Assembly (NCBI GenBank): GCA_023416955.1
Contig: JAEZGM010000005.1
Span: 1-64,000 of the forward strand
Direction: 5' to 3'
Length of the DNA: 64,000 nucleotides
DNA from: Bacillota bacterium
GTDB taxonomy: Bacteria > Bacillota > Clostridia > Oscillospirales > Acutalibacteraceae
Shown here: positions 1 to 8,294 of the stretch, piece by piece
Numbering within the stretch: the stretch's first letter is position 1
Layout of the letters: each line of letters begins with the position of its first letter
Translations under genes and position numbers: made by a program
The notes under the pieces: model-generated
Told to the model about the DNA's origin: nothing
The model's database searches: none
What the model saw: only the letters and a program-made list of their open reading frames with translations

Positions 1-26
1 CCCCCCCCCCCCCCCCCCCCCCCCCC
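1..26. repeat. Poly-C homopolymer at window edge
   Basis: Twenty-six consecutive C residues open the window. This is seen directly. A run this long at the very edge of a low-GC sequence is more likely a contig-end or sequencing artefact than biology. The region from 27 to 290 holds no convincing gene. Confidence 0.6.
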
Positions 27-290
27 ACCTCCTTTGGGTTGGTATATTAATTCATTATACAACAGCCCCGATTATAATATATATTTCTTATCAGCAGAGA
101 TCCCCCTTTGTATTAAAACTCTTCGCATGGCTGTGACAGGCGGTTCGGACTTGCAAAACGTCCAAAAAATGAATCCATTGGAACGCCCCACGATAGATAA
201 TACCATCAGGATATTTCATATTCCCACATTGACAAGCCTTCCATAACTTTCATAATATGTCTTACCTCCTGTCAGAAAGGAGGGATAAAA

Positions 291-422
291 ATGTGGTGTA
301 ACTTCTGTTGGAACCCCTGCAGATGCAGACGATGTGATTGCGACTTCTGCAGACGCCGCTGCTGCAGATGCAACCGTTGCCGGTCTTGTTGCTGCGACTG
401 GGACTGGAACTGCTGGTGGTAA
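291..422 (+). CDS. Tiny cysteine-rich protein (43 aa)
   Basis: A 43-residue protein with 15 cysteines (35 percent), many arginines and seven tryptophans. Cysteines lie at residues 3, 6, 10, 12, 15, 17, 20, 24, 25, 27, 30, 33-35 and 41. The start is well supported: AAAGGAGGG at 276-284 sits six bases before the ATG. A hairpin follows the stop by eight bases. It begins MWCNFC and ends NCWW, with alternating C-x-C and C-x2-C spacing. There is no signal peptide or hydrophobic segment. The composition suggests metal binding or a heavily cross-linked structural peptide such as a spore-coat component, but I recognise no family. The gene is too short for usual gene-length cut-offs and is likely unannotated in relatives. 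Confidence 0.6.
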   Translation: MWCNFCWNPCRCRRCDCDFCRRRCCRCNRCRSCCCDWDWNCWW

Positions 423-430
423 CTTAGAAT

Positions 431-464
431 ACAAAGGACAGCCGCATACACGGCTGCCCTTTGT
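431..464 (+). terminator. Hairpin after the Cys-rich gene
   Basis: A 14-base arm at 431-444 pairs with 451-464 with one internal mismatch around a six-base loop. It stands directly behind the small gene at 291-422. The following T-rich tract is weak, so the terminator call is moderate. Confidence 0.5.
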
Positions 465-538
465 AACATTTTCATTAATAATACCCAATGTGCACTTTTT
501 TCGCCAAATGTCAAGAACAGATTACTTATGATATAATA

Positions 539-593
539 GGCTCAAACCTACGGTTTGAGCCGTTGGAAATTTGCTGTCGCGTCGGCGCAAATT
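539..593. repeat. Two adjacent hairpins
   Basis: GGCTCAAACC at 539-548 is a perfect 10-bp inverted repeat with 552-561, loop TAC. A second inverted repeat pairs AATTTGC at 568-574 with 587-593. They lie in the gap between the Cys-rich gene and the GNAT gene, with no good T-tract. Their role is unknown. Confidence 0.45.
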
Positions 594-716
594 CCCGGAA
601 AGTCAGCAATATGATATAATCCATTGAGAACGTTATGGTCCCTACTCTAAAGCAAAAAGCGTCAACCGGATCATTTTAATTTCAGATAAGCCTGAAAGTT
701 ATACGAGGTGTTGCAA

Positions 717-1184
717 ATGAAATTCGAAACAACGAGATGTCTGATTCGCAAATTTGAAGAAAATGATATTGATGATTTTATGATTTATCGAAACGATTTA
801 TCCTGGATGAAATATCAGGATTTCAAAGGGCGGTCAAAGCAGGAATATTCAAAATCGTTGTTGGGCTCTTCCACACTGGAAACAGGAGTCCAACTTGCCA
901 TCATATGCAAAGCGAACGGAAGGCTGATTGGCGACTTATACATAAAAAAGGAAGACGATGCCTTTTGGATCGGCTACACAATCACCCCGTCTTCTGCAAG
1001 ACGGGGCTACGCTTATGAAACCGTAAGCGGACTGATTGCTTGGATAACGGAACAAGGCTCTGACAGAATTCTCGCATCGGCGGAACCAGAAAACATACCT
1101 TCAATCAATCTGCTGAAAAAATTGAATTTCATCTTTACGGGCACTGATGACAGCGGCGATCAGATTTACGAGCTCAGGTGCTGA
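717..1184 (+). CDS. GNAT family N-acetyltransferase
   Basis: A 155-residue GNAT acetyltransferase of the RimJ/RimL-like type, expected to move an acetyl group from acetyl-CoA to an amine; the substrate is unknown. The sequence opens with a typical ETxRxxIRxF-like beta strand. It has the SARRGYAYE acetyl-CoA pyrophosphate-binding stretch near residues 97-105 and the late NxxSINLLKKLNF element that closes the fold. I place the start at the ATG at 717 because GAGG at 705-708 is correctly spaced before it. An in-frame GTG nine bases earlier overlaps that site. The gene stands alone on the plus strand, facing the GH76 genes. Confidence 0.85.
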   Translation: MKFETTRCLIRKFEENDIDDFMIYRNDLSWMKYQDFKGRSKQEYSKSLLGSSTLETGVQLAIICKANGRLIGDLYIKKEDDAFWIGYTITPSSARRGYAYETVSGLIAWITEQGSDRILASAEPENIPSINLLKKLNFIFTGTDDSGDQIYELRC

Positions 1185-1190
1185 GTACCC

Positions 1191-1269
1191 CTGAATAAAG
1201 CAATTCTGAAGCCACACAGTCCAATCCTGTCGCGGCTTTGAATTGCTGCGGCTAAATCATCGTTTATCC
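1191..1269. repeat. Dispersed palindromic repeat, copy 1
   Basis: About 79 bp resembling 16761-16842 at most positions. Both share TAAAGCAATTCTGAAGCCAC, then a CGCGGCTT core, a GAATT tract and AATCATCGTTTA. Inside, GCAATTC-AAGCC pairs with GGCTT-GAATTGC, so the unit folds on itself. It sits between convergent genes and may also act as a terminator. The family is likely genome-wide, but only two copies are in view. Confidence 0.6.
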
Positions 1270-1282
1270 AAGGCTTGTACTT

Positions 1283-2362
1283 TTAAAATTCTTGACTTTC
1301 CACTGACTGCAAGCCCACCGCTGCTTCCAGAAGAAAAATGCCGCTAAGCTGTGTGCTAAGTTCAACTGGTTCAGCCGGCTGCGAAGCCCAGTTTCCCCCA
1401 ATCAAACCCTGCTCGTTCAATCCTTTCTCTGCCAACATGTGTGCGTTATTCAGCAGCATTTCTCTGAACTCGGTCATTTCCCCGCACACATCCAGCAATT
1501 GCCGCAAATAACGGACTAAAATCCCCTTGAACAGTCCGCAGTCTCCCTTTCCCTCGTCCGGAAGTATTCCTTCGCTCCCATCGGCAAAGCGTTTTTTCGC
1601 TTCGGCTGCCGTGCGCTTAGCGGCCGCCAGATATTCCGGATTCTGCGTGATTTTATAAAGCTCCAGTGAAGCACCGATAAATACGCCCTGACAATAGGTG
1701 TATTCCCAGTCATAGTCAATTTTTCCATCGCCCATACGGTTCATCCCATCCCAGATAAATCCTGTTTCCGGATCCATTAAATACTGTTTGTTCCACTCGT
1801 AAATTCTGTTTCCCCACTCCAGGTCACTCTGGCTGTGGAACCTTTCATAAAGGCGCAGTGCCAGTATCGCGGCGGGAGCATTCGCCGGTGTATTTTTGTA
1901 ATCAAGCTGCGGTTTCCTCCATGCCATTCCACCGCCCATGATGTCATTCCAGGCAGTCTGAATATCTTTCCACAGCGTCAAAACCAGGCGGTGATACTTT
2001 TCTTCGCCCGTCGCGTCCCAGACACGAAGCAGCGCAAGCGCCATCCACTCCATATCGTCGTAATAGTCGTTCAGGATTACGCCTTTATTCTTATGAAAGA
2101 CGCCATCCAGTTCCGCATCGATTCTCTCAATCCAACATGGCTCATGCGTGCGAAGGTAAGCGTCCATAAAGGCGTCAATCACATGTGCGTGCCACCAGTA
2201 GCAGAACTGCTCTTCTTTATCGTACGGAGACGCATTGTGCATAATCTGCTCGTCTTCATCCCAAAAGTGCTGATAAAGTCCTTCCTGCGCTTTTTGACAG
2301 GCTTTTAGTAAATCGGTCATTCTTATTCCCCCAGAAGTTTTTAATGAATTCGTTTCTTTCAT
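1283..2362 (-). CDS. GH76 family alpha-1,6-mannanase-like protein (no signal peptide)
   Basis: A 359-residue glycoside hydrolase of family GH76, which cleaves alpha-1,6-mannosidic linkages in fungal-type mannan. The (alpha/alpha)6 fold is reflected in repeated Trp/Tyr-rich helices. The paired catalytic aspartates typical of the family appear as YYDDME, with D102 and D103. No signal peptide is visible, so it probably acts inside the cell or needs another export route. The ATG overlaps the stop of the preceding GH76 gene as ATGA, implying translational coupling. An internal ATG at residue 15 preceded by GGGGG is an alternative start. It is the last gene of the locus and ends next to a palindromic repeat. 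Confidence 0.85.
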   Translation of the reverse strand: MKETNSLKTSGGIRMTDLLKACQKAQEGLYQHFWDEDEQIMHNASPYDKEEQFCYWWHAHVIDAFMDAYLRTHEPCWIERIDAELDGVFHKNKGVILNDYYDDMEWMALALLRVWDATGEEKYHRLVLTLWKDIQTAWNDIMGGGMAWRKPQLDYKNTPANAPAAILALRLYERFHSQSDLEWGNRIYEWNKQYLMDPETGFIWDGMNRMGDGKIDYDWEYTYCQGVFIGASLELYKITQNPEYLAAAKRTAAEAKKRFADGSEGILPDEGKGDCGLFKGILVRYLRQLLDVCGEMTEFREMLLNNAHMLAEKGLNEQGLIGGNWASQPAEPVELSTQLSGIFLLEAAVGLQSVESQEF

Positions 2363-3492
2363 TGATTTGTCTGCGCAAACTGCAGAATGGATACACCTGC
2401 CGCGGCGGTAACGCTTTGTAACGGAGATTCATCCGGGACTGCGCCCCAGTCTGCCCCGATTAAGTGATCGGAGCTCCTCCGGTGTTCCCAAGCCGATGCC
2501 GCGTTCTTGCTCAGAAAATTCTGATACTCACTTTTCTTCGTGCCGTCGGCTATTTCCTTCAAAAACCGGCAGTATATCGTTTTGAACGCCAGGGCATCAT
2601 TTCCCCCTTCGTCCGTCATGATACCGTCTTTGGCTTTATGATTGATAACCCAGTCCATTGATTTATAAGCATCTTCCAAATAGCTTTTTTCTTTGGTAAG
2701 CGTATAAATTTCATACGCCGCCCCGGCAAACGTGCCGAAATTATAAGTAAATTCCCACCCGACCAGTTTACCGTCTTCTTCGATGTGATCGTTCACTTTA
2801 CCCGTGGCAGAATCATAAAGATTTTTCCTTACCCAGTCATAAAGCTTCAGTGATTTTTCAAGATATGTTTTGTCGTTCAGCTGTCTGGACAGCCGGGCGG
2901 CGGTAATGGAAGCGGGCGCGTTGGTGGCGACATTCTTCTGCGGCATATAGTAAGCCCGGTTCCACCAGATTCCTCCTCCAAGCTCGTCGGACCACTGCGT
3001 GTCATAGATATAGTCAAACATCTGCTTTGCCGTGGAAAGGTACCTCTTGTCGCCGGTCAGGTCGTAAGCGCGCGTGCAGGCCAGTGCCCACCAGCCGATG
3101 TCGTCGTTGTATTTGTTTGCCTTCCAGTTTGCATATTGCGATAAAAATCCATCGTAAACATCCGCGATCATCTGCCTGTTTTGGGAGTTTCCGTCCTTTT
3201 GATAAACATCCATGACGGTTTCCCACAGCTGCGCTTCCCACCAGAAATCGGTGTACAACCCGTTTTCCGGCCCGGCGTGGTGTTTTGAGTTAATTTGATG
3301 ATCGCTGTTGCAGTAAAAATATTTTCTGTCGGAATCCCAAAATTGAGTAATCAGGTTTTGGGCCACCGCAGCCGCACGTTCATCCTTTGCCTGAAAAAAC
3401 TCTCCGGTGATCGTTCCGGCCACTATTACAGAGGCAATCAAAACAGCTGCCAGAACAGCGCCCGCAATGATCATTTTTCTTTTTCTTGCCAA
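2359..3492 (-). CDS. GH76 family alpha-1,6-mannanase, membrane-anchored or secreted
   Basis: A 377-residue GH76 hydrolase with an N-terminal basic stretch and one hydrophobic segment (about residues 8-28), giving a signal anchor or signal peptide. It is thus the likely extracellular endo-alpha-1,6-mannanase of the locus. The catalytic pair is visible as YNDDIGWW with D130 and D131. The start is a TTG preceded by GGAGGG with eight bases between. It overlaps the downstream GH76 by four bases. Between this gene and the binding protein gene 131 bp upstream lie a terminator and a nested hairpin, so the two GH76 genes may be read at a reduced level or from their own promoter. Confidence 0.87.
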   Translation of the reverse strand: MARKRKMIIAGAVLAAVLIASVIVAGTITGEFFQAKDERAAAVAQNLITQFWDSDRKYFYCNSDHQINSKHHAGPENGLYTDFWWEAQLWETVMDVYQKDGNSQNRQMIADVYDGFLSQYANWKANKYNDDIGWWALACTRAYDLTGDKRYLSTAKQMFDYIYDTQWSDELGGGIWWNRAYYMPQKNVATNAPASITAARLSRQLNDKTYLEKSLKLYDWVRKNLYDSATGKVNDHIEEDGKLVGWEFTYNFGTFAGAAYEIYTLTKEKSYLEDAYKSMDWVINHKAKDGIMTDEGGNDALAFKTIYCRFLKEIADGTKKSEYQNFLSKNAASAWEHRRSSDHLIGADWGAVPDESPLQSVTAAAGVSILQFAQTNQ

Positions 3493-3520
3493 TGCAGATT
3501 CCCTCCGGTCATTTTAAGAA

Positions 3521-3570
3521 AAGTCAATTGCCATCGGCTAAAGCCGATGGTTTTTAACCGTAATTGACTT
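3521..3570. other. Nested hairpin in GH76 leader
   Basis: AAGTCAATT at 3521-3529 pairs with 3562-3570, and inside it CCATCGGC at 3531-3538 pairs with 3543-3550. The structure lies just upstream of the TTG start of the GH76 gene at 3492, within its probable leader. It could affect readthrough or mRNA stability; no known riboswitch is recognised. Confidence 0.45.
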
Positions 3571-3573
3571 TAA

Positions 3574-3608
3574 AAAAAACTCCTCCGATCATGCACCAGA
3601 GGAGTTTT
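3574..3608 (-). terminator. Intrinsic terminator after the sugar-binding protein gene
   Basis: On the minus strand an ACTCCTC/GAGGAGT stem is followed by a run of T residues. It lies about 15 bases behind the stop of the binding-protein gene at 3623, splitting the GH125-transporter transcript from the GH76 pair. Confidence 0.75.
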
Positions 3609-3622
3609 TGTTTTCAAGGGAA

Positions 3623-4915
3623 TTATTTCTTTGCCGAGTCGGCAAAAATTTTATCTCCCTGTGTCTGAGCCTGTTTCAGGGCGTCCTGTGCACTGATTTC
3701 TTTTGCCACAAATTTTTGCAGCTGCGGAATAAGAGCAAGTCCTTCTACATCGGAATACCCGGTGTTCTTCGGACGGATTGTGGCATAGTTAAGTGCCTGT
3801 ACAAAGGGAGCGTATTGTTCGCTTTGGGTAAAATAGCTGTCGTTCGAGGCCTTTTTGTTGGCCGGAATCCAACCGCTGATCTTTGCGAAGTTCACGCCGT
3901 TTTCAGCGTTTGTGGTCCACCATTTTATGAAATTCCAGGATGCATCCGCATTCTTTGCGCCCTTCGGGATCACGAGACCGAAGCCGCCCGTATATGCGCC
4001 TTTGTCTCCTTTCGGACCGACAGGAGCTTCCATTACGCCAAAATCGATGCCGGCGTTTTTATAATCGGTCAGTGACCAGGGTCCGTCATAAGTAATGGCT
4101 ACTTTGCCTGCCTTGAATCCATTTCCGCCGAAACCGTCTTCAAAACCGATCTCATACACTTTGTCTTTGTTCAGCAGCTTATCCCAGAAATTCAAAACTT
4201 CGAGGCCTTCCGGGCTGTTAAAGGCGGTTGTGGGGGGATTTGTGTCATTGACCAGCTTTCCGCCCGCCTGCTTTAACCAGATATTGAACAGACCCTGGTC
4301 CTTCAATGAAAAGCCTGCCTGAGTCAGTTTGCCGCCGTCCCTCTTTGTCAGTTTCACGGCCGCGCTTTCCAGATCGTTCCATGTCTTGATAGAAGCGGGG
4401 TCCACATTGGCTTCTTTCAGCATCGTTTTGTTGTAAAACAGGATGCGTGTATCGACCAAAAGCGGAATGCCATACAGCTTGCCGTCGTAGGTCATCTCGT
4501 CCACAGCAGGATCGTAAAATTGTTTCAGGTCTACATTATCTTTCTTTACTCTGTCGTCAATCGGCTCCAATGCGCCTTTCGAAGCGTATGAACCGGTATT
4601 GTACCGATCCCAGAGAACAACGTCGGGCAGTTCGCCGCCGGCTATTGCCGTCAAAAGCTTTTCTTCCAGACTGTCCTGCACGACATATTTCACCGTTACT
4701 TCATTCTGAGAATCATTGTAGGTTTTGAGTTGCTTTTGCAGTTGGCCTACCTGATCCCCTGACCAAGCGCCCCACATCACCAATTCTTTTTTGCCGGTTG
4801 CTTCCGTTTTTTGCCCGCCGCCCGCCGACGAATTGTTCGCTGCGGACGTCCCGCAGGCCATCAGCGTTGTGGCCATTAACATTACGCTCAAGAGCAATGC
4901 TACCATTTTTTTCAT
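3623..4915 (-). CDS. ABC transporter sugar-binding lipoprotein (family 1)
   Basis: A 430-residue extracellular solute-binding protein. The signal peptide ends in a lipobox L18-M-A-C21, so it is anchored to the membrane by a lipid on Cys21. A Gly/Ser/Asn linker follows and then the mature fold beginning ELVMWGAW, typical of MalE-like oligosaccharide binders. It sits after two permease genes, so it forms with them an importer for oligosaccharides; the GH125 and GH76 neighbours make alpha-mannooligosaccharides the likely ligand (inference). The RBS is AGGAGAG five bases before the ATG. The 147-bp gap upstream shows no other gene. Confidence 0.9.
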   Translation of the reverse strand: MKKMVALLLSVMLMATTLMACGTSAANNSSAGGGQKTEATGKKELVMWGAWSGDQVGQLQKQLKTYNDSQNEVTVKYVVQDSLEEKLLTAIAGGELPDVVLWDRYNTGSYASKGALEPIDDRVKKDNVDLKQFYDPAVDEMTYDGKLYGIPLLVDTRILFYNKTMLKEANVDPASIKTWNDLESAAVKLTKRDGGKLTQAGFSLKDQGLFNIWLKQAGGKLVNDTNPPTTAFNSPEGLEVLNFWDKLLNKDKVYEIGFEDGFGGNGFKAGKVAITYDGPWSLTDYKNAGIDFGVMEAPVGPKGDKGAYTGGFGLVIPKGAKNADASWNFIKWWTTNAENGVNFAKISGWIPANKKASNDSYFTQSEQYAPFVQALNYATIRPKNTGYSDVEGLALIPQLQKFVAKEISAQDALKQAQTQGDKIFADSAKK

Positions 4916-5062
4916 AAGATCTCTCCTCCACCTTTATTATAGTCAGTTCACTTTAGAAAACATCCAAGAAGCAAGCGCAAAATCTTTGATCTATGGATTT
5001 TACGTTTGGAGATTGGTTCTGTTTTCAAATGAACTGGCTACATATTATCATCGAAGCAGACT

Positions 5063-5932
5063 TTATTTACCTCCTGAAAAGGCAATCCCTTCGACATAAT
5101 ACTTCTGTGCAAAAATAAATACCAGCAATGTCGGTACTGTGGCAATGACCGTTCCCGCCATCAACGCCCCGTAATTGGTGCTGTAGTTATAACGAAAAGT
5201 AGAAAGCCCTACCTGAATCGTCATCATTTTTTCGGAATTTAGTACAATCAGCGGCCACATAAAGCTGTTCCACCCTGACTGGAAAGTCATGATTCCGAGT
5301 GTAACCGCAGCGGGTGTGATCAACGGAAGATAAATTTTTGAGAAAATTCCAAATTCACTGCACCCGTCAATCCGACCAGCTTCCGCCAACTCGGAAGGAA
5401 GGGTTTCAAAAAACTGTTTCATAAAGAAGACGGCAAACGCACCCGCCGCGCCGGGCAGTAAGATTGCCCAATAGCTGTTGATGAATCCCATGCCGCCCTG
5501 ACCCAGAATATTGTTTCCGCCCACCAGCGGAAAGTTTTTCAGCACAAGGAATGAAGGGATCATCGTAACAACACTGGGAATCATCATGGATGCCAGAAAT
5601 ATCATGAATATAACTTTTTTACCCCTGAATTTTAGTTTTGCAAACGTATAACCGGCAAGCGAGCCGAAGAACAGATTTGTTAATACGCCGCCTACCGCCA
5701 GAATCAAAGAGTTTTTGAAATAAGTGAAAAAGGGGATTGTATCAAAAACATCAAAGTAATTCTGAAACGTGCCGTTTTGCGGAATCAGCGAGACCGAGTT
5801 GTTAAATATCTCCGATTCCGGTTTAAAGGATGTCGAAAGCATCCAGAGAAACGGGTATACCGTAATCAGCGCAATCGCAATTGCGGCAATGTACCAGCCT
5901 GTGCTTTTGAGAATGCGTCTTGGCTTTGTCAT
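5063..5932 (-). CDS. ABC sugar transporter permease (MalG/MsmG type)
   Basis: A 289-residue inner membrane permease with about six membrane segments. The cytoplasmic EAA-loop that contacts the ATPase is visible as EAGRIDGCSEFGIF around residues 190-203. It pairs with the MalF-type permease four bases upstream and with the binding lipoprotein downstream. There is no ATPase gene in the cluster. In Firmicutes such carbohydrate importers usually share an MsmX-type ATPase encoded elsewhere, and that is the expectation here. The RBS GAGGGA is well placed for the ATG at 5932. Confidence 0.9.
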   Translation of the reverse strand: MTKPRRILKSTGWYIAAIAIALITVYPFLWMLSTSFKPESEIFNNSVSLIPQNGTFQNYFDVFDTIPFFTYFKNSLILAVGGVLTNLFFGSLAGYTFAKLKFRGKKVIFMIFLASMMIPSVVTMIPSFLVLKNFPLVGGNNILGQGGMGFINSYWAILLPGAAGAFAVFFMKQFFETLPSELAEAGRIDGCSEFGIFSKIYLPLITPAAVTLGIMTFQSGWNSFMWPLIVLNSEKMMTIQVGLSTFRYNYSTNYGALMAGTVIATVPTLLVFIFAQKYYVEGIAFSGGK

Positions 5933-5935
5933 TTT

Positions 5936-6823
5936 TTATCCCTCGTTTATATCACTGTTGCTTACTTTGGTATTGATAATGGAAAACGCCAGAATCATAA
6001 AGAACACGATAAACGAAATGCTGGAAGCGTACCCCATCTTCAGGTTTTTAAATCCGTTGTTATAGATATAGTAAACCAAGGTGATGGTCGCGTTACCCGG
6101 CCCGCCCTTCGTAAGCACGAAAGCCTGATCAAAAACCTGAAAAGCACCGATAATCAGCATGGTTGTAACAAGAAACGTTGTCCCGGAAAGTGACGGCCAC
6201 GTTATATGAGTAAATATCTGCCATTTGTTGGCGCCCTCAATTTTAGCGGCTTCATACAGTCCCGCCGGAATTCCCTTCAGCCCGGCGAGAAAAATCATCA
6301 TGTTTGCCCCGAACCCGGCCCATACGCTCATAATAATAACCGACAGCATTGCGTACCTCGAATTGTAAAGCCACGCCGGCCCCTGTATGCCAAAGAACGC
6401 CAAAGCCTGGTTAAGGAGCCCATACTGCGGATTCAGAATCCAGTACCACAGGGTCGCGGTCGCCACAGTCGAAGACAACACCGGTATGTAGAAAAAGGTT
6501 CTGAACAGGGAAGAAATTCTTCTGTTGCAGTTCAAGAACATGGCGGTTCCCAAAGAAACAAACAGGCCAAGCGGAACATAGACGAGCGTATAGTACAGTG
6601 TGTTGTAGAATGCCGTCCAAAAAAATTCATCCTGAAACAGTTTCTGATAATTCTGAAAGCCGATAAAGTTCGGGATATTGATAACATCATAGTCCGTGAA
6701 GCTGAGAACCAATGCCATGATGATTGGAATTCCCATAAACAGAATGAGTAGGATTACAGGAACAGCTATAAACGCATAGGCAATTTTCTGCTCCTGTCCG
6801 CGTGACCGGCGTGCCGCTTTCAT
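5936..6823 (-). CDS. ABC sugar transporter permease (MalF/UgpA type)
   Basis: About 295 residues, a six-span permease with the EAA-loop YEAAKIEGANKWQ in its C-terminal third. It is the partner of the following permease in a mannooligosaccharide importer (inference from context). I prefer the ATG at 6823: GGAG lies eight bases before it. A GTG nine bases upstream overlaps the stop codon of the GH125 gene. The tight packing with GH125 shows one transcript. Confidence 0.88.
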   Translation of the reverse strand: MKAARRSRGQEQKIAYAFIAVPVILLILFMGIPIIMALVLSFTDYDVINIPNFIGFQNYQKLFQDEFFWTAFYNTLYYTLVYVPLGLFVSLGTAMFLNCNRRISSLFRTFFYIPVLSSTVATATLWYWILNPQYGLLNQALAFFGIQGPAWLYNSRYAMLSVIIMSVWAGFGANMMIFLAGLKGIPAGLYEAAKIEGANKWQIFTHITWPSLSGTTFLVTTMLIIGAFQVFDQAFVLTKGGPGNATITLVYYIYNNGFKNLKMGYASSISFIVFFMILAFSIINTKVSNSDINEG

Positions 6824-6828
6824 AGTAA

Positions 6829-8118
6829 TCACTCCAATTTTTTTGTCGTGGCAACACTTTCTGTGTATTTTAAAAGAAACTCACTAAAAATTGAGTTTGC
6901 CCAGGCAAACCATTCCCTGGTATACTGCTCCGGATTTTCAGCGTCGAAACTCTCATGCATAAATCCGGTTCCTGCATTGGCAGTTTCCAGCATATCCAGC
7001 AGTAAAGCTTTTTCTTCCTCGTCCGTGCTGGTCAGACCCTGCATTGCAAGTGATATCGGCCAAATGTAGTTGTGAGGCGTATGCGGGCTGCCAACCCCTT
7101 TCGCCGCTTTACCCTCGAAGTAGTACGGATTGTCTTTGCTGAGGATAAATCGCCTGGTATTCTGATAAATGGGATCTTCGGTTGTGCAATAATCCAGATA
7201 AGGCAGCGACAGCAAACTCGGAACGTTCGCGTCGTCCATCAGGTTGTAATTCCCCATTCCGTCTGTTTCATAAGCATAAATTTTTCCGTACTTGGGGTGA
7301 TCATAAATGGCGAAGCTCTGAATTCCTTCCTGAATTTCCTTTCTTAACTTTTCCGCTTCCCGCGCGGATGCTTCATCATGGTAAATTTCACGAAAAATCT
7401 CTGTCAGGTATCCCAGCACTACGGTTGCGAACATATTGGCCGGAACCAAATATCCGTAAGTACACGCATCATCGCTCGGGCGGAAGCCCGACCATGTCAT
7501 CCCGGTATAAGCCACCGGGGTGCCGTGTCCGTCACTGGGCAGCGTATCCGTTGCGACACAGTCTACGCGCTCAAAGCTGTACTCCGAAGCTTCATGGTGC
7601 TGCTCAATTCGCCATACCGTCATGATTTTATGTACCGCCGTAAAAAAGGACGTGTCAAAGCAATCTGTTTTGCCGCATTTCTTCCAGTACAGGTAAGAAA
7701 GCTGAATCGGGTAGCAAAGGGAATCCACTTCGTATTTTCTTTCCCATATCCACGGGGACTGCCGGGTTTTATCTTCCTGATGGCCGTGCCCATTTCCTTC
7801 CTGATTAAACGCGTTTGCATATGGATCAATATTGATGCAGAACATCTGCCGGCGGATCAGCCCTCCTATCAAAGACGTCAGCGCCTGATCTTTTTCGGCG
7901 GCGTCAAGATAATGGCGAACCTGTGCGGAGGAATCCCGCAGCCACATAGCCGGAATATCTCCTGTTATGACAAAGGGCTCCTCAGAGTCCGGAAGCTTTA
8001 CCGTGGTGTTGAGGGTGTTGGGGTAGCAGTTTTGAAACAATTTTGCCAAAGCAGGCCTGTTTTTTAATATGTCGCTTACTCCGTTCAGAATACGGGTCAT
8101 TTCCGCTGTATCATTCAA
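6829..8118 (-). CDS. GH125 exo-alpha-1,6-mannosidase
   Basis: A 429-residue member of glycoside hydrolase family 125 (formerly DUF1237), inverting enzymes that release mannose from non-reducing alpha-1,6 ends. Family hallmarks include GDIPAMWLRDSSAQ at residues 53-66, the DPYANAFN stretch, WERKYEVDSLCYP, and WSGFRPSDDACTYGYLVPANMF. There is no signal peptide, fitting cytoplasmic trimming of imported alpha-mannooligosaccharides. The start is a TTG with GAGTGG seven bases upstream; an ATG 18 bases in lacks a site. It is the first gene of the transporter operon and has a near-consensus promoter about 45 bp upstream. Confidence 0.93.
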   Translation of the reverse strand: MNDTAEMTRILNGVSDILKNRPALAKLFQNCYPNTLNTTVKLPDSEEPFVITGDIPAMWLRDSSAQVRHYLDAAEKDQALTSLIGGLIRRQMFCINIDPYANAFNQEGNGHGHQEDKTRQSPWIWERKYEVDSLCYPIQLSYLYWKKCGKTDCFDTSFFTAVHKIMTVWRIEQHHEASEYSFERVDCVATDTLPSDGHGTPVAYTGMTWSGFRPSDDACTYGYLVPANMFATVVLGYLTEIFREIYHDEASAREAEKLRKEIQEGIQSFAIYDHPKYGKIYAYETDGMGNYNLMDDANVPSLLSLPYLDYCTTEDPIYQNTRRFILSKDNPYYFEGKAAKGVGSPHTPHNYIWPISLAMQGLTSTDEEEKALLLDMLETANAGTGFMHESFDAENPEQYTREWFAWANSIFSEFLLKYTESVATTKKLE

Positions 8119-8161
8119 ATATATCCACTCGTTTCTTTGTTGTGTTTATTATGATGTTTAT

Positions 8162-8190
8162 ATTATATATATCATTAGTAACATTGTCAA
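8162..8190 (-). promoter_or_regulatory. Consensus promoter of the GH125-transporter operon
   Basis: On the minus strand the -35 box TTGACA (8190-8185) and the -10 box TATAAT (8167-8162) both match the sigma-A consensus exactly, with a 17-bp spacer. The mRNA would begin near 8155 and reach the TTG start at 8118. A promoter this strong implies repression, plausibly by the adjacent GntR/LacI regulator. Confidence 0.8.
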
Positions 8191-8248
8191 TATTATTTCT
8201 AAAAATTTTTAATTTATTGTTTTAATTTATATATTATGCATAAATAAA

Positions 8249-8288
8249 AAACACAGGTTCCCATCAAACCATTTGGGAACCTGTGTTT
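8249..8288 (-). terminator. Terminator of the GntR/LacI regulator gene
   Basis: A perfect 15-bp inverted repeat (8249-8263 with 8274-8288, arm ending CAGGTTCCCA) is followed on the minus strand by a T-rich tail. It lies seven bases behind the regulator stop at 8295. Confidence 0.85.
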
Positions 8289-8294
8289 CTAATT

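Noticed and set aside
34..290. Short plus-strand reading frame at the window start
   Set aside because: No ribosome binding site, no protein-like pattern, and it starts next to the poly-C run.
216..514. Minus-strand Ala/Ser-rich and Gln-rich frames opposite the Cys-rich gene
   Set aside because: They are antisense shadows of the strong TGC/AGA codon pattern and have no start signals.
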